From NCBI GenBank assembly GCA_903925015.1, contig CAIYDY010000189.1, positions 1-37,301 on the forward strand: a stretch of DNA of 37,301 nucleotides. Reading direction: 5' to 3'. Positions within the stretch are counted from its first letter, which is position 1; each line of letters begins with the position of its first letter. The stretch comes from an uncultured Acidobacteriia bacterium. GTDB lineage: Bacteria > Acidobacteriota > Terriglobia > Bryobacterales > Bryobacteraceae. Below the pieces are notes generated by a model. It was not told where the DNA came from and did no database searches. It saw nothing but the letters and a program-made list of their open reading frames with translations. Below are positions 17,362 to 25,931 of the stretch, in pieces. The position numbers and the translations under genes are program-made.

Positions 17362-18116
17362 CGGTTGGATCCGAGGATAGGAAAAAAGTTGCATACTTGG
17401 TAGGGATTGTCGTGATCGGCGGGATCTTCTCGTTGTATGAGAACGGAGTTTTCGACGGACAACCGGCAGTCCAGCCCTCACCAATTCAAACCCAGTCCGC
17501 GCCAATTCCCCGCCCTGCGGCTGTAGCCCAAACGGCGGGGCGCGGACGAATTCAAAAGAAGAAAGCCCAGTCAAAGGCATCCGGTGCCTGGACGCCGAGG
17601 CTTGGCGCGCAGAATCCCGAGGACAGGCCTGATCCGGCCACAGTCGACCCCACACTACGATTCGACCTTGTCGCGAAGGTCCAAGCAATCGAGGCCGGCG
17701 CACCAGGCAGGAATCTTTTTGCCTTCGGGGCCGCGCCGCAGCCACCGGCACCCAAGGTGGAGTTGCCGAAGAATGTAGCCAAGATCCCGATCAACCAGCC
17801 GCCCCCGCCGCAGCCCCAGCCATTCGTACCGGCCGGACCGCCACCTCCTCCGCAGGCTCCGCAGATGACGTTCAAGTACTACGGTTTCAAGGAGTCGGTG
17901 GCCTACCGCTCGGGACAAAAGGGTGGTCGCGAGGCGGAAATCCGGCAGCGCACAGCATTTCTCTTGGATGGCGATTCCATTCTGATTGCCGGGGAGAACG
18001 ATGTCTTCCTGAAGCGATACCGCGTAGTGCGAATCGAGCGTGATCAAATCACGATCGAGGACACACAGTTCAAAAGCACCCAAACCATCAAGGTCCAGGA
18101 CAATATCGCCCTCTAG
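17358..18116 (+). CDS. PilP/GspC-like periplasmic linker protein
   Basis: A 252-residue protein with one N-terminal membrane segment (VAYLVGIVVIGGIFSLYENG, about residues 12-31), a long Pro/Gln/Ala-rich disordered stretch with runs such as PPPPQPQPF (about 40-170), and a C-terminal beta domain. That domain (MTFKYYGFKES...AFLLDGDSILIAGENDVFLKRYRVVRI) resembles the HR domain of GspC/PilP, which touches the outer-membrane secretin. The fold match is by pattern only. The start is GTG 17358, with GGGAGG about seven bases upstream. No secretin gene follows, so its partner must be encoded elsewhere. Confidence 0.68.
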   Translation: MTVGSEDRKKVAYLVGIVVIGGIFSLYENGVFDGQPAVQPSPIQTQSAPIPRPAAVAQTAGRGRIQKKKAQSKASGAWTPRLGAQNPEDRPDPATVDPTLRFDLVAKVQAIEAGAPGRNLFAFGAAPQPPAPKVELPKNVAKIPINQPPPPQPQPFVPAGPPPPPQAPQMTFKYYGFKESVAYRSGQKGGREAEIRQRTAFLLDGDSILIAGENDVFLKRYRVVRIERDQITIEDTQFKSTQTIKVQDNIAL

Positions 18117-18142
18117 GCGGTGTGGACCGGGGAGTCACACCA

Positions 18143-19315
18143 GTGCGCGTTAAAAGGAACAAGCATCCCGAATCGGGCTACGCAGTCCTCGCCATATTTG
18201 CGATGGCCGCGACATTCGCAGTACTGCTCTACAGGCAGCTGCCGAGGATGGCGTTCGAGGCCCAGCGCGATAAGGAACAACTGCTGATTGACCGGGGCAA
18301 GCAGTTCTCCCGCGCCATTTCCCTCTACGTCCGCAAATACAACCGATATCCGGTGGATATTGACAGCTTGGAAAAGTCCCAAGGCCTTCGATTTCTGCGG
18401 CGCAAGTACACCGATCCGATGACAGGCAAGGACGATTGGCGGCTGATCCACGTCGGACCGGGAGGCGTTTTCATCGATTCCCTGGTTTACGGGCCGAAAA
18501 AGGGTGACAAGAGCGGCCCGCAGACGTTCATCACCGAGATGCAGGGCTTGGGTGCCGCTCCGCCGTCCGGGGTTCCGGAGGGTGTCAATCTCGCCACACG
18601 ACGACGTCCCAGTGACGGCGTCTCGGGCCCTGGAACCGTGGATCCGAGTGGTCCGGCCGCGTCGGGACCGGTCATGGTGCTGCCGGATGGTCGGATCGTG
18701 CCTGCGACCGTGACTGGAGTACCGGGGTCACCAGTCAATCCAAATGCTGGTGGAGGTGGACAGCCAAGTATTCCAGGCCAGGGACAACCCGGACAAGGAG
18801 GCCCAGGCCAAAATCCCGGTCCGAATGGCGGCTTTCCGCCGGGATTCCCCGGTGGCATTGGATTTCAACCCGGTGGACTCGGAAATGGTGGCCAAAGTCA
18901 ACCCAATGGTCCTCCACAATCCGCAGCTAACCTGATCAACCAGATCCTGACGACGCCCCGACCCGGCGGATTCAACGGTTTGGGCCAAGGTGGAGACGGT
19001 ACAGGGAACCAGGCCAATGGTGGCATCGGCGGAAACAATACCGGAACGCCGCTGGGACAAAACATGGGCGGCCAAGTCATTGGCGGCGGCGTGGGCGGGG
19101 TCGCCAGCAAGGCCGAGCGCGAGGGAATCAAGGTCTTCAACGAACGCACAACCTACAATGAGTGGGAATTCGTGTACGATATTACAAAGGATCCGGCACG
19201 GGGAGGCGGCAGGGGCGGAATTCCCGGGCAGCCAGCCGGTAATGTCCAAGGCGGGAATCAGCCAAATGCGAATATCCCCGGCGGCATTCCAATGCAGCCC
19301 GTGCGCCAGCCGTAA
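18143..19315 (+). CDS. Atypical pseudopilin-like protein with Gly/Asn/Gln-rich tail
   Basis: A protein of 390 residues and the last gene of the pilus operon. After a basic start comes ESGYAVLAIFAMAATFAVLL, a pilin-like hydrophobic helix in which the Glu normally at +5 is absent, as in GspK-type tip pseudopilins. A GspG-like helix and head follow (AISLYVRKYNRYPVDIDSLE, DPMTGKDDWRLI). From about residue 180 the chain is low-complexity, rich in Gly, Asn, Gln and Pro, broken only by short segments such as EFVYDITKDPA near the end. GTG 18143 is preferred (GGGGAG eight bases upstream); GTG 18122 would add seven residues. Prepilin peptidase processing is inferred. It may be a minor tip subunit or a secreted filament-associated protein. 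Confidence 0.65.
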   Translation: MRVKRNKHPESGYAVLAIFAMAATFAVLLYRQLPRMAFEAQRDKEQLLIDRGKQFSRAISLYVRKYNRYPVDIDSLEKSQGLRFLRRKYTDPMTGKDDWRLIHVGPGGVFIDSLVYGPKKGDKSGPQTFITEMQGLGAAPPSGVPEGVNLATRRRPSDGVSGPGTVDPSGPAASGPVMVLPDGRIVPATVTGVPGSPVNPNAGGGGQPSIPGQGQPGQGGPGQNPGPNGGFPPGFPGGIGFQPGGLGNGGQSQPNGPPQSAANLINQILTTPRPGGFNGLGQGGDGTGNQANGGIGGNNTGTPLGQNMGGQVIGGGVGGVASKAEREGIKVFNERTTYNEWEFVYDITKDPARGGGRGGIPGQPAGNVQGGNQPNANIPGGIPMQPVRQP

Positions 19316-19344
19316 TTTTTTACTGGCAATTTACATGCAACGAA

Positions 19345-19377
19345 TGATATACTCAGCTTGTTCCGTAAACGGAACAA
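19345..19377 (+). promoter_or_regulatory. Extended -10 promoter with overlapping operator palindrome
   Basis: TGATATACT (19345-19353) is an extended -10 element. It is followed by the perfect palindrome TTGTTCCGTAAACGGAACAA (19358-19377), which would cover the transcription start of the small AT-hook-like gene. The core TGTTCC-N6-GGAACA recurs upstream of the TonB-dependent transporter gene. A repressor site is the simplest reading; the regulator is unknown. The rest of the 19316-19515 gap holds a roughly 140-base leader with no other clear feature besides the ribosome site AAGGAG before 19516. Confidence 0.55.
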
Positions 19378-19515
19378 TACTTCTGCCCGACGGCGTTGTT
19401 CGGCTTTCCCGGAAAGGCATGCGGGCCGGAAGAATTCGGAAGTAGCGTTCCGGTTTCATAACAGTAAAGGCGTTGGGGGCCGCGGAGGCCGCCAAGGAAC
19501 AGGCAAGGAGAATAA

Positions 19516-19740
19516 ATGGATATCACGAAAATCCTGGAAGAATTGCGCCAGGAGCACGCACAGTTGGAGGAAGCCATCCTCAGTCTCGAACGGTTGGCCG
19601 CAGGCGGCAAGCGCCGTGGTCGTCCACCAGCCTGGCTCGCGGCTGCCCAGCAGCGCGGACCGGCCACACCCAAGGCCAAGGCCAAGCCGGAAGGCGCTCC
19701 CGCCAAGAAGAAAAAGGGCACGGATTCGGCGGAAGGCTAA
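19516..19740 (+). CDS. Small coiled-coil protein with AT-hook-like motif
   Basis: A 74-residue protein. Residues 1-30 form an amphipathic helix (ITKILEELRQEHAQLEEAIL) likely to dimerise as a coiled coil. Then comes KRRGRPPAW, which contains the RGRP core of AT-hook minor-groove binders, and a Lys/Ala/Pro-rich tail ending AKKKKGTDSAEG. Similar short proteins are common in Acidobacteriota but I know of no assigned function. A nucleoid-associated or regulatory DNA-binding role is inference. The start has an excellent ribosome site (AAGGAG, six bases upstream). The gene is monocistronic, with its own extended -10 promoter, palindrome and terminator. Confidence 0.8.
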   Translation: MDITKILEELRQEHAQLEEAILSLERLAAGGKRRGRPPAWLAAAQQRGPATPKAKAKPEGAPAKKKKGTDSAEG

Positions 19741-19820
19741 GCTTTCCGGGCATCCGTGCGTTGGGGCTCGGAGGAAGTATTACCGAACGCACCCGCCGGG
19801 TGAAATCACACCCTCGAATC

Positions 19821-19858
19821 AGGTCCGCTCCCACCGGGGGCGGACCTTTCGTTTTTTT
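19821..19858 (+). terminator. Rho-independent terminator after the small AT-hook-like gene
   Basis: A 12-bp stem (AGGTCCGCTCCC / GGGGGCGGACCT, one G-T pair) with a three-base loop is followed by TTCGTTTTTTT. It is the clearest intrinsic terminator in the window and separates the small gene from the transporter gene. Confidence 0.92.
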
Positions 19859-19874
19859 AGGGCCCCAATCGGCC

Positions 19875-19892
19875 TGTTCCATTCCCGGAACA
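19875..19892. promoter_or_regulatory. Operator-like palindrome before the TonB-dependent transporter gene
   Basis: TGTTCC-ATTCCC-GGAACA has the same half-sites and the same six-base spacing as the palindrome at 19359-19376. The right half extends identically (CGGAACAA). It lies between the terminator of the small gene and the transporter start, so it falls in the region that must hold the transporter promoter. No good -35/-10 pair could be assigned in the 90-base gap. Confidence 0.5.
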
Positions 19893-19948
19893 AGAATCCT
19901 GTTGAAAAAATAGCGACACGGGGAGCGGATTCGGGTTTCAATAGAGAT

Positions 19949-22900
19949 ATGGGAATCCGCGTTGTACTCGCTTGTTTGGTCTTTTGCCTTCCGGTAGGCG
20001 CACAGTTCTCGGGGCGCCTGACCGGCAGTGTGCAGGACGCATCCGGAGCACCTATTCCAAACGCCACCGTAAACATCACATTGCCGGGAGGGACCGCCGC
20101 CGTCCTTTCGACAAGCACTTCAAAAGAAGGTGTTTACCGTCTGATCGGCGTCCGGCCCGCCACCTACGACCTCGCTGCGTCGTCCAAAGGATTTCTCACC
20201 ACCACCCTGCGCAGCGTCCCGGTCGACGGGGCCCGCGAGACCGACGTCCAAACCATCACCCTGCAACTCGCGACCATGTCGCAATCGGTTGATGTTACGG
20301 CGGACCAGGAGTCCGTCCAGACTGGCAATGCGGAAATCTCCACTGTCATTACCACCGAGCAGATCCAAAAATTGCCCGTGATTGACCGCGACCCCCTCGC
20401 GCTCATCCAGACCCAAGCCGGCGTCTCCTACAACGGCAACGGAAATACCGTAATCAATGGAATGCGGACGTCGTACGCGAACATGACGCTGGACGGCATC
20501 AATATCCAGGACAACTATATCCGCGACAATGCCCTCGACTATTCCCCGAACCGGCCCCTGTTGGGCCAAGTGCGGCAGATGACACTTGTCACCTCCAACG
20601 CCAACGCGGCGGCGAGCGGCGGTTCCGCGCAATTGGCAATGGAAACCCCGTCGGGAACCAACACCTACCATGGCGGTGGAATCTGGTACAACCGCAACAG
20701 TTTTTTCTCCGCAAACGACTGGTTCAACAACCAGAGCGGCGTGGAACGGCCACGGTTGAACCAGAACGAATTGGGGGCGTCGATCGGTGGACCGATCCGC
20801 AAGGACAAACTTTTCTTCTATTTCAACTACGAGGCTGTCCGCACCAACCAGCAATCCCCTATCACCACGACGGTGCTGACCAGCGACGCCCGGAACGGCA
20901 TTTTCACCTATCGGGATACTGCGGGAACCATCCGCAAGGTGGATCTGCTGGGGCTCCGCAAGGTGCAGACCGACCCCTATATTGCGAACCTCCTCAAGCA
21001 GGTGCCCGGTCCGGACAAGATCAACAGCTTCTCGGTGGGCGACAGCACCGCGGCACTGCTGCGCAATACGGCGGGATACCGCTTCAACCAGCGCGCCAAC
21101 GAGGTCCGGGACAACATCACGGCAAGGTTTGACTACAACCTGTCATCCCGGCAATCCTTCAGTGGCTCCTACATTTGGAACCGGGACAACACGGACCGGC
21201 CCGATTTGGAGAGCGATTTCTCGGTGATACCGAAAACCACCAACCCCAACCACAGCCATTTCCTCTCAACGGCCTGGCGTTGGACCCCGAACGGAAGTCT
21301 GACCAATGAACTCCGCGGCGGATTCAATCTCGCACCGGGGGACTTCCTCACTTCCGAAAAGTTTGGATCGGCGTTGATCACCGGCATGGTCTTTACCGAT
21401 CCTGTCGCCGAGGGAATGGCGCAGGGGCGTGCGACCAACACCTACGTGCTCTCCGACAATGCGGCTTGGCAGCATGGACGGCATTACATCCAATTCGGCT
21501 TCCATACGCAGCAAGTGCGCGTGCGTGCCTATGACGACGGAGGTATTATCCCTACATATACGCTGGGAATGGGTACCGGCCAACAGGCCCTGCAGCGCGC
21601 TGAATTCACCTCCATCCGCACTGCCGACGTCACCAACGCCAACAACCTTCTGGCCTCACTGGGGGGATTTGTCGATTCCTACGCCCAATCGTTCAATGTC
21701 ACGAGCCGGACATCCGGATTTGTGCCTGGCGCTTCCTCCACACGGAACCTGAAGCTGGGGGAATATGATTTCTACGCCCAGGACAATTGGAAGATATCCC
21801 ACCGTCTGACCGCAACAATCGGACTCCGATGGACGATCCCCAGTGTTGCCGACGAACGCGATTCAATCGCTCTGCTGCCCACACTCAAGAGCGGCGATCC
21901 CGTCGCGGCACTGCTCTCGAATGCGACATTGGATTTCGCGGGCGGCTCCGTGGGCAGACCTTGGTACCACCGCGATTGGAAGGATTTTGCCCCCAATCTC
22001 GGTCTGTCGTGGGACGTATTCGGGACGGGCAAGACCGCTGTCCGCGCCGGGTATTCAATTTTTTACGTCAATGACCAAGCCTTGCTGGCACCGGTCAACA
22101 TGGTGGAGGGAAATTCGGGACTAACAGGGATTTCGGACAAGAGTGGCCTCTCGGGCCGAATCTCGACGAATCTGCCGTCGATTTCAAGCCCTGCCTACAA
22201 GGTCCCGCTCAATGTTTCGGACAACTACGCGGGCAATTCCTACAATACTGTCGGTCTGGTGGATCCCGGATTGAAAACTCCGTACGTCCAGCAGTGGTCG
22301 GTAGGCATCCAGCAGGAATTCCGGCACAGCGTCTTTGAGGCCCGCTATGTGGGAAACCATGCCGTCCACGGGTACCGTGCCTTCGACTACAACCAAGTGG
22401 ATGTAAAGAGCAGCGGCTTCCTGACAGACTTCCTGAAGGCGCAGAACAACGGCTATCTGGCTCTGGCGAAGAACGGCACATTCAATCCCGCATACAATCC
22501 GGCCATCGCGGGCAGCCAGGCGCTGCCCGTTTTTGCCAAACTCAGGAACGGCGGCCAGTTGAACAATGGAACCGTGCGCGGCTATCTGCAGACCGGCGAA
22601 GTGGGCGAATTGGCGTCGACTTATCAAATCGACGGCACGAACGGCACAGTGAACTTCTTCGCCAATCCGAACGCGCTCGGGGCCGACCTGCTCACCAACT
22701 ACTCCAATTCGACCTACCATTCCCTGCAAGCAGAGGTGCGGCGGCGATATCTGGCCGGCTTGGATTTCACCGTCAATTACACGTTTTCCAAGGTTCTCAG
22801 CGACGCCGGGGGCGACTCGCAATCCCGTATTGAGCACTTCCTCGATCTCAGCAACCCGCGGATTGAACGTGCGCCCGCCAATTTCGACCAACGCCACATG

Positions 22901-23512
22901 ATCAAGGGGAATGCCGTGTATGAATTGCCCATCGGCGGCTCGCACCGGATTGGATTCAAACCTTTGGACCGGGTAATCGGCGGATGGTCCTTCGGCGTGA
23001 TCGCCATCCGGCAGTCCGGGGCACCGTTCTCCATCCTCTCCGGCCGCGGCACCCTGAACCGCGCGAGCGGTTACCGGTCATACTTCAACACCGCCAACAC
23101 AGCTCTCGCAGGAAACCAATTGATGTCCATTGTTTCCTATCAGATGACGGGCAACGGTCCCATGATGATCGCGTCTAGCGCGATCAATACCGATGGCACG
23201 GGAGTCAACAGTGATGGCTCGCCGGCGTTCACGGGACAGGTGTTCTCCAACCCAACTGCGGGAAACATCGGCGTGCTCCAGCGGCGGATGTTTTATGGTC
23301 CATGGTCGTTCGATGTGGACTTGAGTCTACAAAAGACGGTCCATATTACCGAGCGCCAGTCGGTGGAAATCCGGATGGAGGGCGTGAATATTCTCAACCA
23401 TCCGTCGTTCTGGTCGGGGGACCAAAACATCAATTCCAGTACTTTCGGAACCATGGGCAGCACGTTGAACCTGGCCCGTGTGATGCAGTTTGGATTGCGG
23501 TACCAGTTCTAG
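19949..23512 (+). CDS. Oar-like TonB-dependent outer-membrane transporter
   Basis: A 1187-residue outer-membrane protein. Order: signal peptide (MGIRVVLACLVFCLPVGAQ), a carboxypeptidase-regulatory-like Ig domain (about residues 20-110: GSVQDASGAPIPNATVNIT), a plug domain (VITTEQIQKLPVIDRDPLAL...VINGMRTSYANMTLDGINIQ), and a large beta barrel with many aromatic strands, ending YQF with the C-terminal Phe typical of BAM substrates. This architecture is expanded in Acidobacteriota and is thought to import large nutrients such as glycans. The TonB box is not obvious. The frame is open back to 19358, but the signal peptide fixes ATG 19949; no strong ribosome site is seen. The gene is apparently single and carries the palindrome shared with the small upstream gene. 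Confidence 0.92.
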   Translation: MGIRVVLACLVFCLPVGAQFSGRLTGSVQDASGAPIPNATVNITLPGGTAAVLSTSTSKEGVYRLIGVRPATYDLAASSKGFLTTTLRSVPVDGARETDVQTITLQLATMSQSVDVTADQESVQTGNAEISTVITTEQIQKLPVIDRDPLALIQTQAGVSYNGNGNTVINGMRTSYANMTLDGINIQDNYIRDNALDYSPNRPLLGQVRQMTLVTSNANAAASGGSAQLAMETPSGTNTYHGGGIWYNRNSFFSANDWFNNQSGVERPRLNQNELGASIGGPIRKDKLFFYFNYEAVRTNQQSPITTTVLTSDARNGIFTYRDTAGTIRKVDLLGLRKVQTDPYIANLLKQVPGPDKINSFSVGDSTAALLRNTAGYRFNQRANEVRDNITARFDYNLSSRQSFSGSYIWNRDNTDRPDLESDFSVIPKTTNPNHSHFLSTAWRWTPNGSLTNELRGGFNLAPGDFLTSEKFGSALITGMVFTDPVAEGMAQGRATNTYVLSDNAAWQHGRHYIQFGFHTQQVRVRAYDDGGIIPTYTLGMGTGQQALQRAEFTSIRTADVTNANNLLASLGGFVDSYAQSFNVTSRTSGFVPGASSTRNLKLGEYDFYAQDNWKISHRLTATIGLRWTIPSVADERDSIALLPTLKSGDPVAALLSNATLDFAGGSVGRPWYHRDWKDFAPNLGLSWDVFGTGKTAVRAGYSIFYVNDQALLAPVNMVEGNSGLTGISDKSGLSGRISTNLPSISSPAYKVPLNVSDNYAGNSYNTVGLVDPGLKTPYVQQWSVGIQQEFRHSVFEARYVGNHAVHGYRAFDYNQVDVKSSGFLTDFLKAQNNGYLALAKNGTFNPAYNPAIAGSQALPVFAKLRNGGQLNNGTVRGYLQTGEVGELASTYQIDGTNGTVNFFANPNALGADLLTNYSNSTYHSLQAEVRRRYLAGLDFTVNYTFSKVLSDAGGDSQSRIEHFLDLSNPRIERAPANFDQRHMIKGNAVYELPIGGSHRIGFKPLDRVIGGWSFGVIAIRQSGAPFSILSGRGTLNRASGYRSYFNTANTALAGNQLMSIVSYQMTGNGPMMIASSAINTDGTGVNSDGSPAFTGQVFSNPTAGNIGVLQRRMFYGPWSFDVDLSLQKTVHITERQSVEIRMEGVNILNHPSFWSGDQNINSSTFGTMGSTLNLARVMQFGLRYQF

Positions 23513-23538
23513 GCGCAAAACGGCAATTACAAAACAAA

Positions 23539-23566
23539 TGGGGGGGCCGGAACCCGCGCCCCCCCA
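23539..23566 (-). terminator. G7/C7 hairpin between convergent genes
   Basis: T-GGGGGGG-C and G-CCCCCCC-A form a perfect 9-bp stem with a 10-base loop. On the minus strand it is followed by TTTGTTTTGT, so it could terminate the isomerase transcript. On the plus strand no T-run follows, though the hairpin may still protect the 3' end of the transporter mRNA. Confidence 0.55.
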
Positions 23567-23574
23567 ATCAGGAA

Positions 23575-24624
23575 CTAGTCGAGACCGAGGACGCGTCTGT
23601 TGCGGGCTTTGTCCGACCCGGAACCGGCAAAATCATCGAACGCCTTTGTCGGCACGTCGATCAGGTGGCTGTCGATAAACGGAGCCCCTTCCATCGCGCC
23701 CTGCACGCTGTCCTTGAAGCAGCATTCCCATTCGAGAACCGCCCACGAGCTATAACCGGCCGCCGTCAAACGCGTGAAAACCTGCGCGAAATCCACTTCG
23801 CCATCGCCCAGCGAGCGGAAGCGACCCGGGCGTTCCTTCCAACCGAGATACCCGCCATACACGCCCGCCTTGGCCGACGGACGGAATTCGGCGTCCTTCA
23901 CGTGGAAGGCCTTGATGCGCGAGGCGTAGACATCGATGAAGTCGATGTAGTCCATGCACTGCAGCACGAAGTGCGAGGGGTCGTAGTTGATCGCAACGCG
24001 CGGGTGGTTGCCCGTAGCTTCCAAGAATTGCTCGAAGCTTGCACCGTCGTGCAGATCCTCGCCCGGATGCAGCTCGTAGGCGATGTCGACGCCGTGCTCG
24101 TCAGCGAAGTTCAGGATCGGTAGCCAGCGCCTGGCCAATTCCGCGAACCCTTCCTCCACGATGCCCGCCGGACGCTGCGGCCACGGATACATGTACGGCC
24201 ACAGCAGCGCGCCGCTGAACGAGGGCGAGCAGGTGAGCCCCATATTGGCAGAGGCCTGAATGACGTACTTCATCTGCTGCACGGCCCACTCGGCCCGAGC
24301 TTTCGGATTGCCGCGGACTTCGGGAGCCGCAAATCCGTCGAACAACTCGTCGTAGGCCGGGTGCGAGGCGATCAACTGGCCCTGCAGGTGCGACGCCAGT
24401 TCGGTCACAGCCAATTCGTTGGTCTGCGCCCGGAGATCATCGCAGTAAGCCTTGGATTCGGCCGCCTGCTTGATATCGATCACGCGGCTATCCCAGGAAG
24501 GGATTTGGACGCCGATGTAGCCGAAGTCCTCCACCCACTCGGTGATGTTCGACAGATTGTTGTATGGAGCGTCGTCACCCAAAAACTGGGCGAGGAAAAT
24601 GGCGGGGCCTTTGATTTGTGACAT
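23575..24624 (-). CDS. Sugar phosphate isomerase/epimerase-fold protein
   Basis: A 349-residue TIM-barrel protein of the xylose-isomerase-like / AP-endonuclease-2 family. Motifs visible are YIGVQIPSWD at the start, DIAYELHPGEDLHDG with a metal-ligand Glu, VAINYDPSHFVLQCMDY with Asp/His ligands, and AVLEWECCFK near the end. It probably isomerises or epimerises a sugar or keto-sugar, using a divalent metal. ATG 24624 is preferred, preceded by AGAGGA ten bases away. The gap to the upstream Gfo/Idh/MocA gene is 14 bases, so the pair forms an operon and very likely acts in one pathway. Confidence 0.87.
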   Translation of the reverse strand: MSQIKGPAIFLAQFLGDDAPYNNLSNITEWVEDFGYIGVQIPSWDSRVIDIKQAAESKAYCDDLRAQTNELAVTELASHLQGQLIASHPAYDELFDGFAAPEVRGNPKARAEWAVQQMKYVIQASANMGLTCSPSFSGALLWPYMYPWPQRPAGIVEEGFAELARRWLPILNFADEHGVDIAYELHPGEDLHDGASFEQFLEATGNHPRVAINYDPSHFVLQCMDYIDFIDVYASRIKAFHVKDAEFRPSAKAGVYGGYLGWKERPGRFRSLGDGEVDFAQVFTRLTAAGYSSWAVLEWECCFKDSVQGAMEGAPFIDSHLIDVPTKAFDDFAGSGSDKARNRRVLGLD

Positions 24625-24638
24625 GGTTGAAAATCCTC

Positions 24639-25820
24639 TTAGTTTGCCTGTGGCGTGGAAGGCATCGGCACCCATGCGGCACCCGCATCAGCCGATTCCA
24701 CGGCAGTGTAGATGAACTGCATGCCCCGAAGCCCGTCATAAACGGTCGGGAAGTTGTATTCCGCAGTCTTCATTGGGTTGCCCGCGATGTGTCGGCGGAT
24801 GGCCTCGATCGCTCCCATGTAAACGTTGGCGAAACCTTCCAGATAGCCTTCGGGATGGCCGGTGGGAATGCGGGTGGCCGCCGTTGCCTCGGCGGACAGG
24901 TACTCCGCGTGGCCCCGGGTCAGGATTTCCTTCGGCTTCCCATGCCGCGAGACTTCAAGGACGTTGGGATTTTCCTGGCACCAGGAAATCGCACCCTCGG
25001 AGGCGTAAACACGCAAGCGCAGCGCATTCTCCTCGCCTGTCGCAACTTGGCTGACGGTGAGGACGCCCTTGCCGCCGCCCTGGAAGCGCAGCAGCGCGTT
25101 GACGTCTTCGTCGAGCTGCCTGTCCGGCAGGAAAATGCTCTTGTCGGCGCAAATCGAGGTCACCGGGTCTCCCGTGATGTACTCCATGAGATTCATGGCG
25201 TGGGTCCCGATGTCGCCCAGCGCGCCGCCGATCCCGGATTCGGCCGGGTTGGTCCGCCACGAGGCCTGCTTGGAACCCAGCTTTTCCTGCGGCTCCATCA
25301 ACCAATCCTGCAAATATTCCACCAAAACCTTGCGGACCGTGCCCATGTGGCCGGACCGGAACATGTGCCGCGCGTGCCGCACCAGCGGGTAACCGGTGTA
25401 GTTGTGGGTCAACGCGTAGACCATGCCGGAACGTTCCACCACGCCGACCAACTCCTTCGCCTCGTCCAAGGTCAACGTCATCGGCTTGTCGCAAACAACG
25501 TGGAACCCGGCTTCCAAAAATGCCTTCGAAGGGCCAAAGTGCGCGTTGTTCGGCGTCACGATGCTCACGAAGTCGATCCGCTGGTCGGCCGGGAGCGCTG
25601 CTTCGGCAGCGGCCATCTCCTCGTAACTCGTGTAAACGCGGGAGGGGTCGACGTGCAGCTTCTCGCCGGTGGCGCGCGAATTCGCCGCGTCACGCGAGAA
25701 TACGCCCGCGCACAATTCCACCTGCTGGTCCAAAGCCATCGCGATGCGGTGCACCGCCCCGATGAAGGAGCCCTGTCCGCCCCCGACCATACCCATCCGT
25801 AGTTTGCGATCTGTAGACAT
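24639..25820 (-). CDS. Gfo/Idh/MocA family oxidoreductase
   Basis: An NAD(P)-dependent sugar dehydrogenase of about 393 residues. The N-terminal Rossmann fold has GMVGGGQGSFIGAVHR, and the family Lys lies in CDKPMT (EKP in most members). The C-terminal alpha/beta domain has GGALGDIGTHAMNLMEYITG with the conserved His. Such enzymes oxidise or reduce a sugar hydroxyl, often making 3-keto sugars. It is the first gene of an operon with the isomerase-fold gene. ATG 25820 is preferred to GTG 25826. An extended -10-like TGATAAAAT ends nine bases before the ATG, giving a very short leader. Confidence 0.9.
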   Translation of the reverse strand: MSTDRKLRMGMVGGGQGSFIGAVHRIAMALDQQVELCAGVFSRDAANSRATGEKLHVDPSRVYTSYEEMAAAEAALPADQRIDFVSIVTPNNAHFGPSKAFLEAGFHVVCDKPMTLTLDEAKELVGVVERSGMVYALTHNYTGYPLVRHARHMFRSGHMGTVRKVLVEYLQDWLMEPQEKLGSKQASWRTNPAESGIGGALGDIGTHAMNLMEYITGDPVTSICADKSIFLPDRQLDEDVNALLRFQGGGKGVLTVSQVATGEENALRLRVYASEGAISWCQENPNVLEVSRHGKPKEILTRGHAEYLSAEATAATRIPTGHPEGYLEGFANVYMGAIEAIRRHIAGNPMKTAEYNFPTVYDGLRGMQFIYTAVESADAGAAWVPMPSTPQAN

Positions 25821-25829
25821 ACCCACCGA

Positions 25830-25898
25830 ATTTTATCAGCATGCACGCGGCAATTCCAGCCCGCCGCATCTTGGGTTACACATGGCGCATGTTGCGCC
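25830..25898. promoter_or_regulatory. Divergent control region: extended -10 and palindrome
   Basis: On the minus strand TGATAAAAT (25838-25830) is an extended -10-like element for the Gfo/Idh/MocA operon. Between it and the divergent epimerase gene lies the inverted repeat GGCGCA-TGT-TGCGCC (25884-25898). A regulator bound there could control both directions of the sugar cluster. No clear plus-strand promoter was found. Confidence 0.35.
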
Positions 25899-25931
25899 GT
25901 CCCTCGGGACACGATACGCTCATGTTCGGAC

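Noticed and set aside
18487-19249. Proline-rich and other frames opposite the Gly-rich pseudopilin tail
   Set aside because: These arise from the repetitive GGN codons read on the other strand. They have no ribosome sites and no protein-like composition.
19358-19948. Upstream extension of the transporter frame
   Set aside because: It crosses the small AT-hook-like gene and an intrinsic terminator in another phase. A clean signal peptide begins at ATG 19949.
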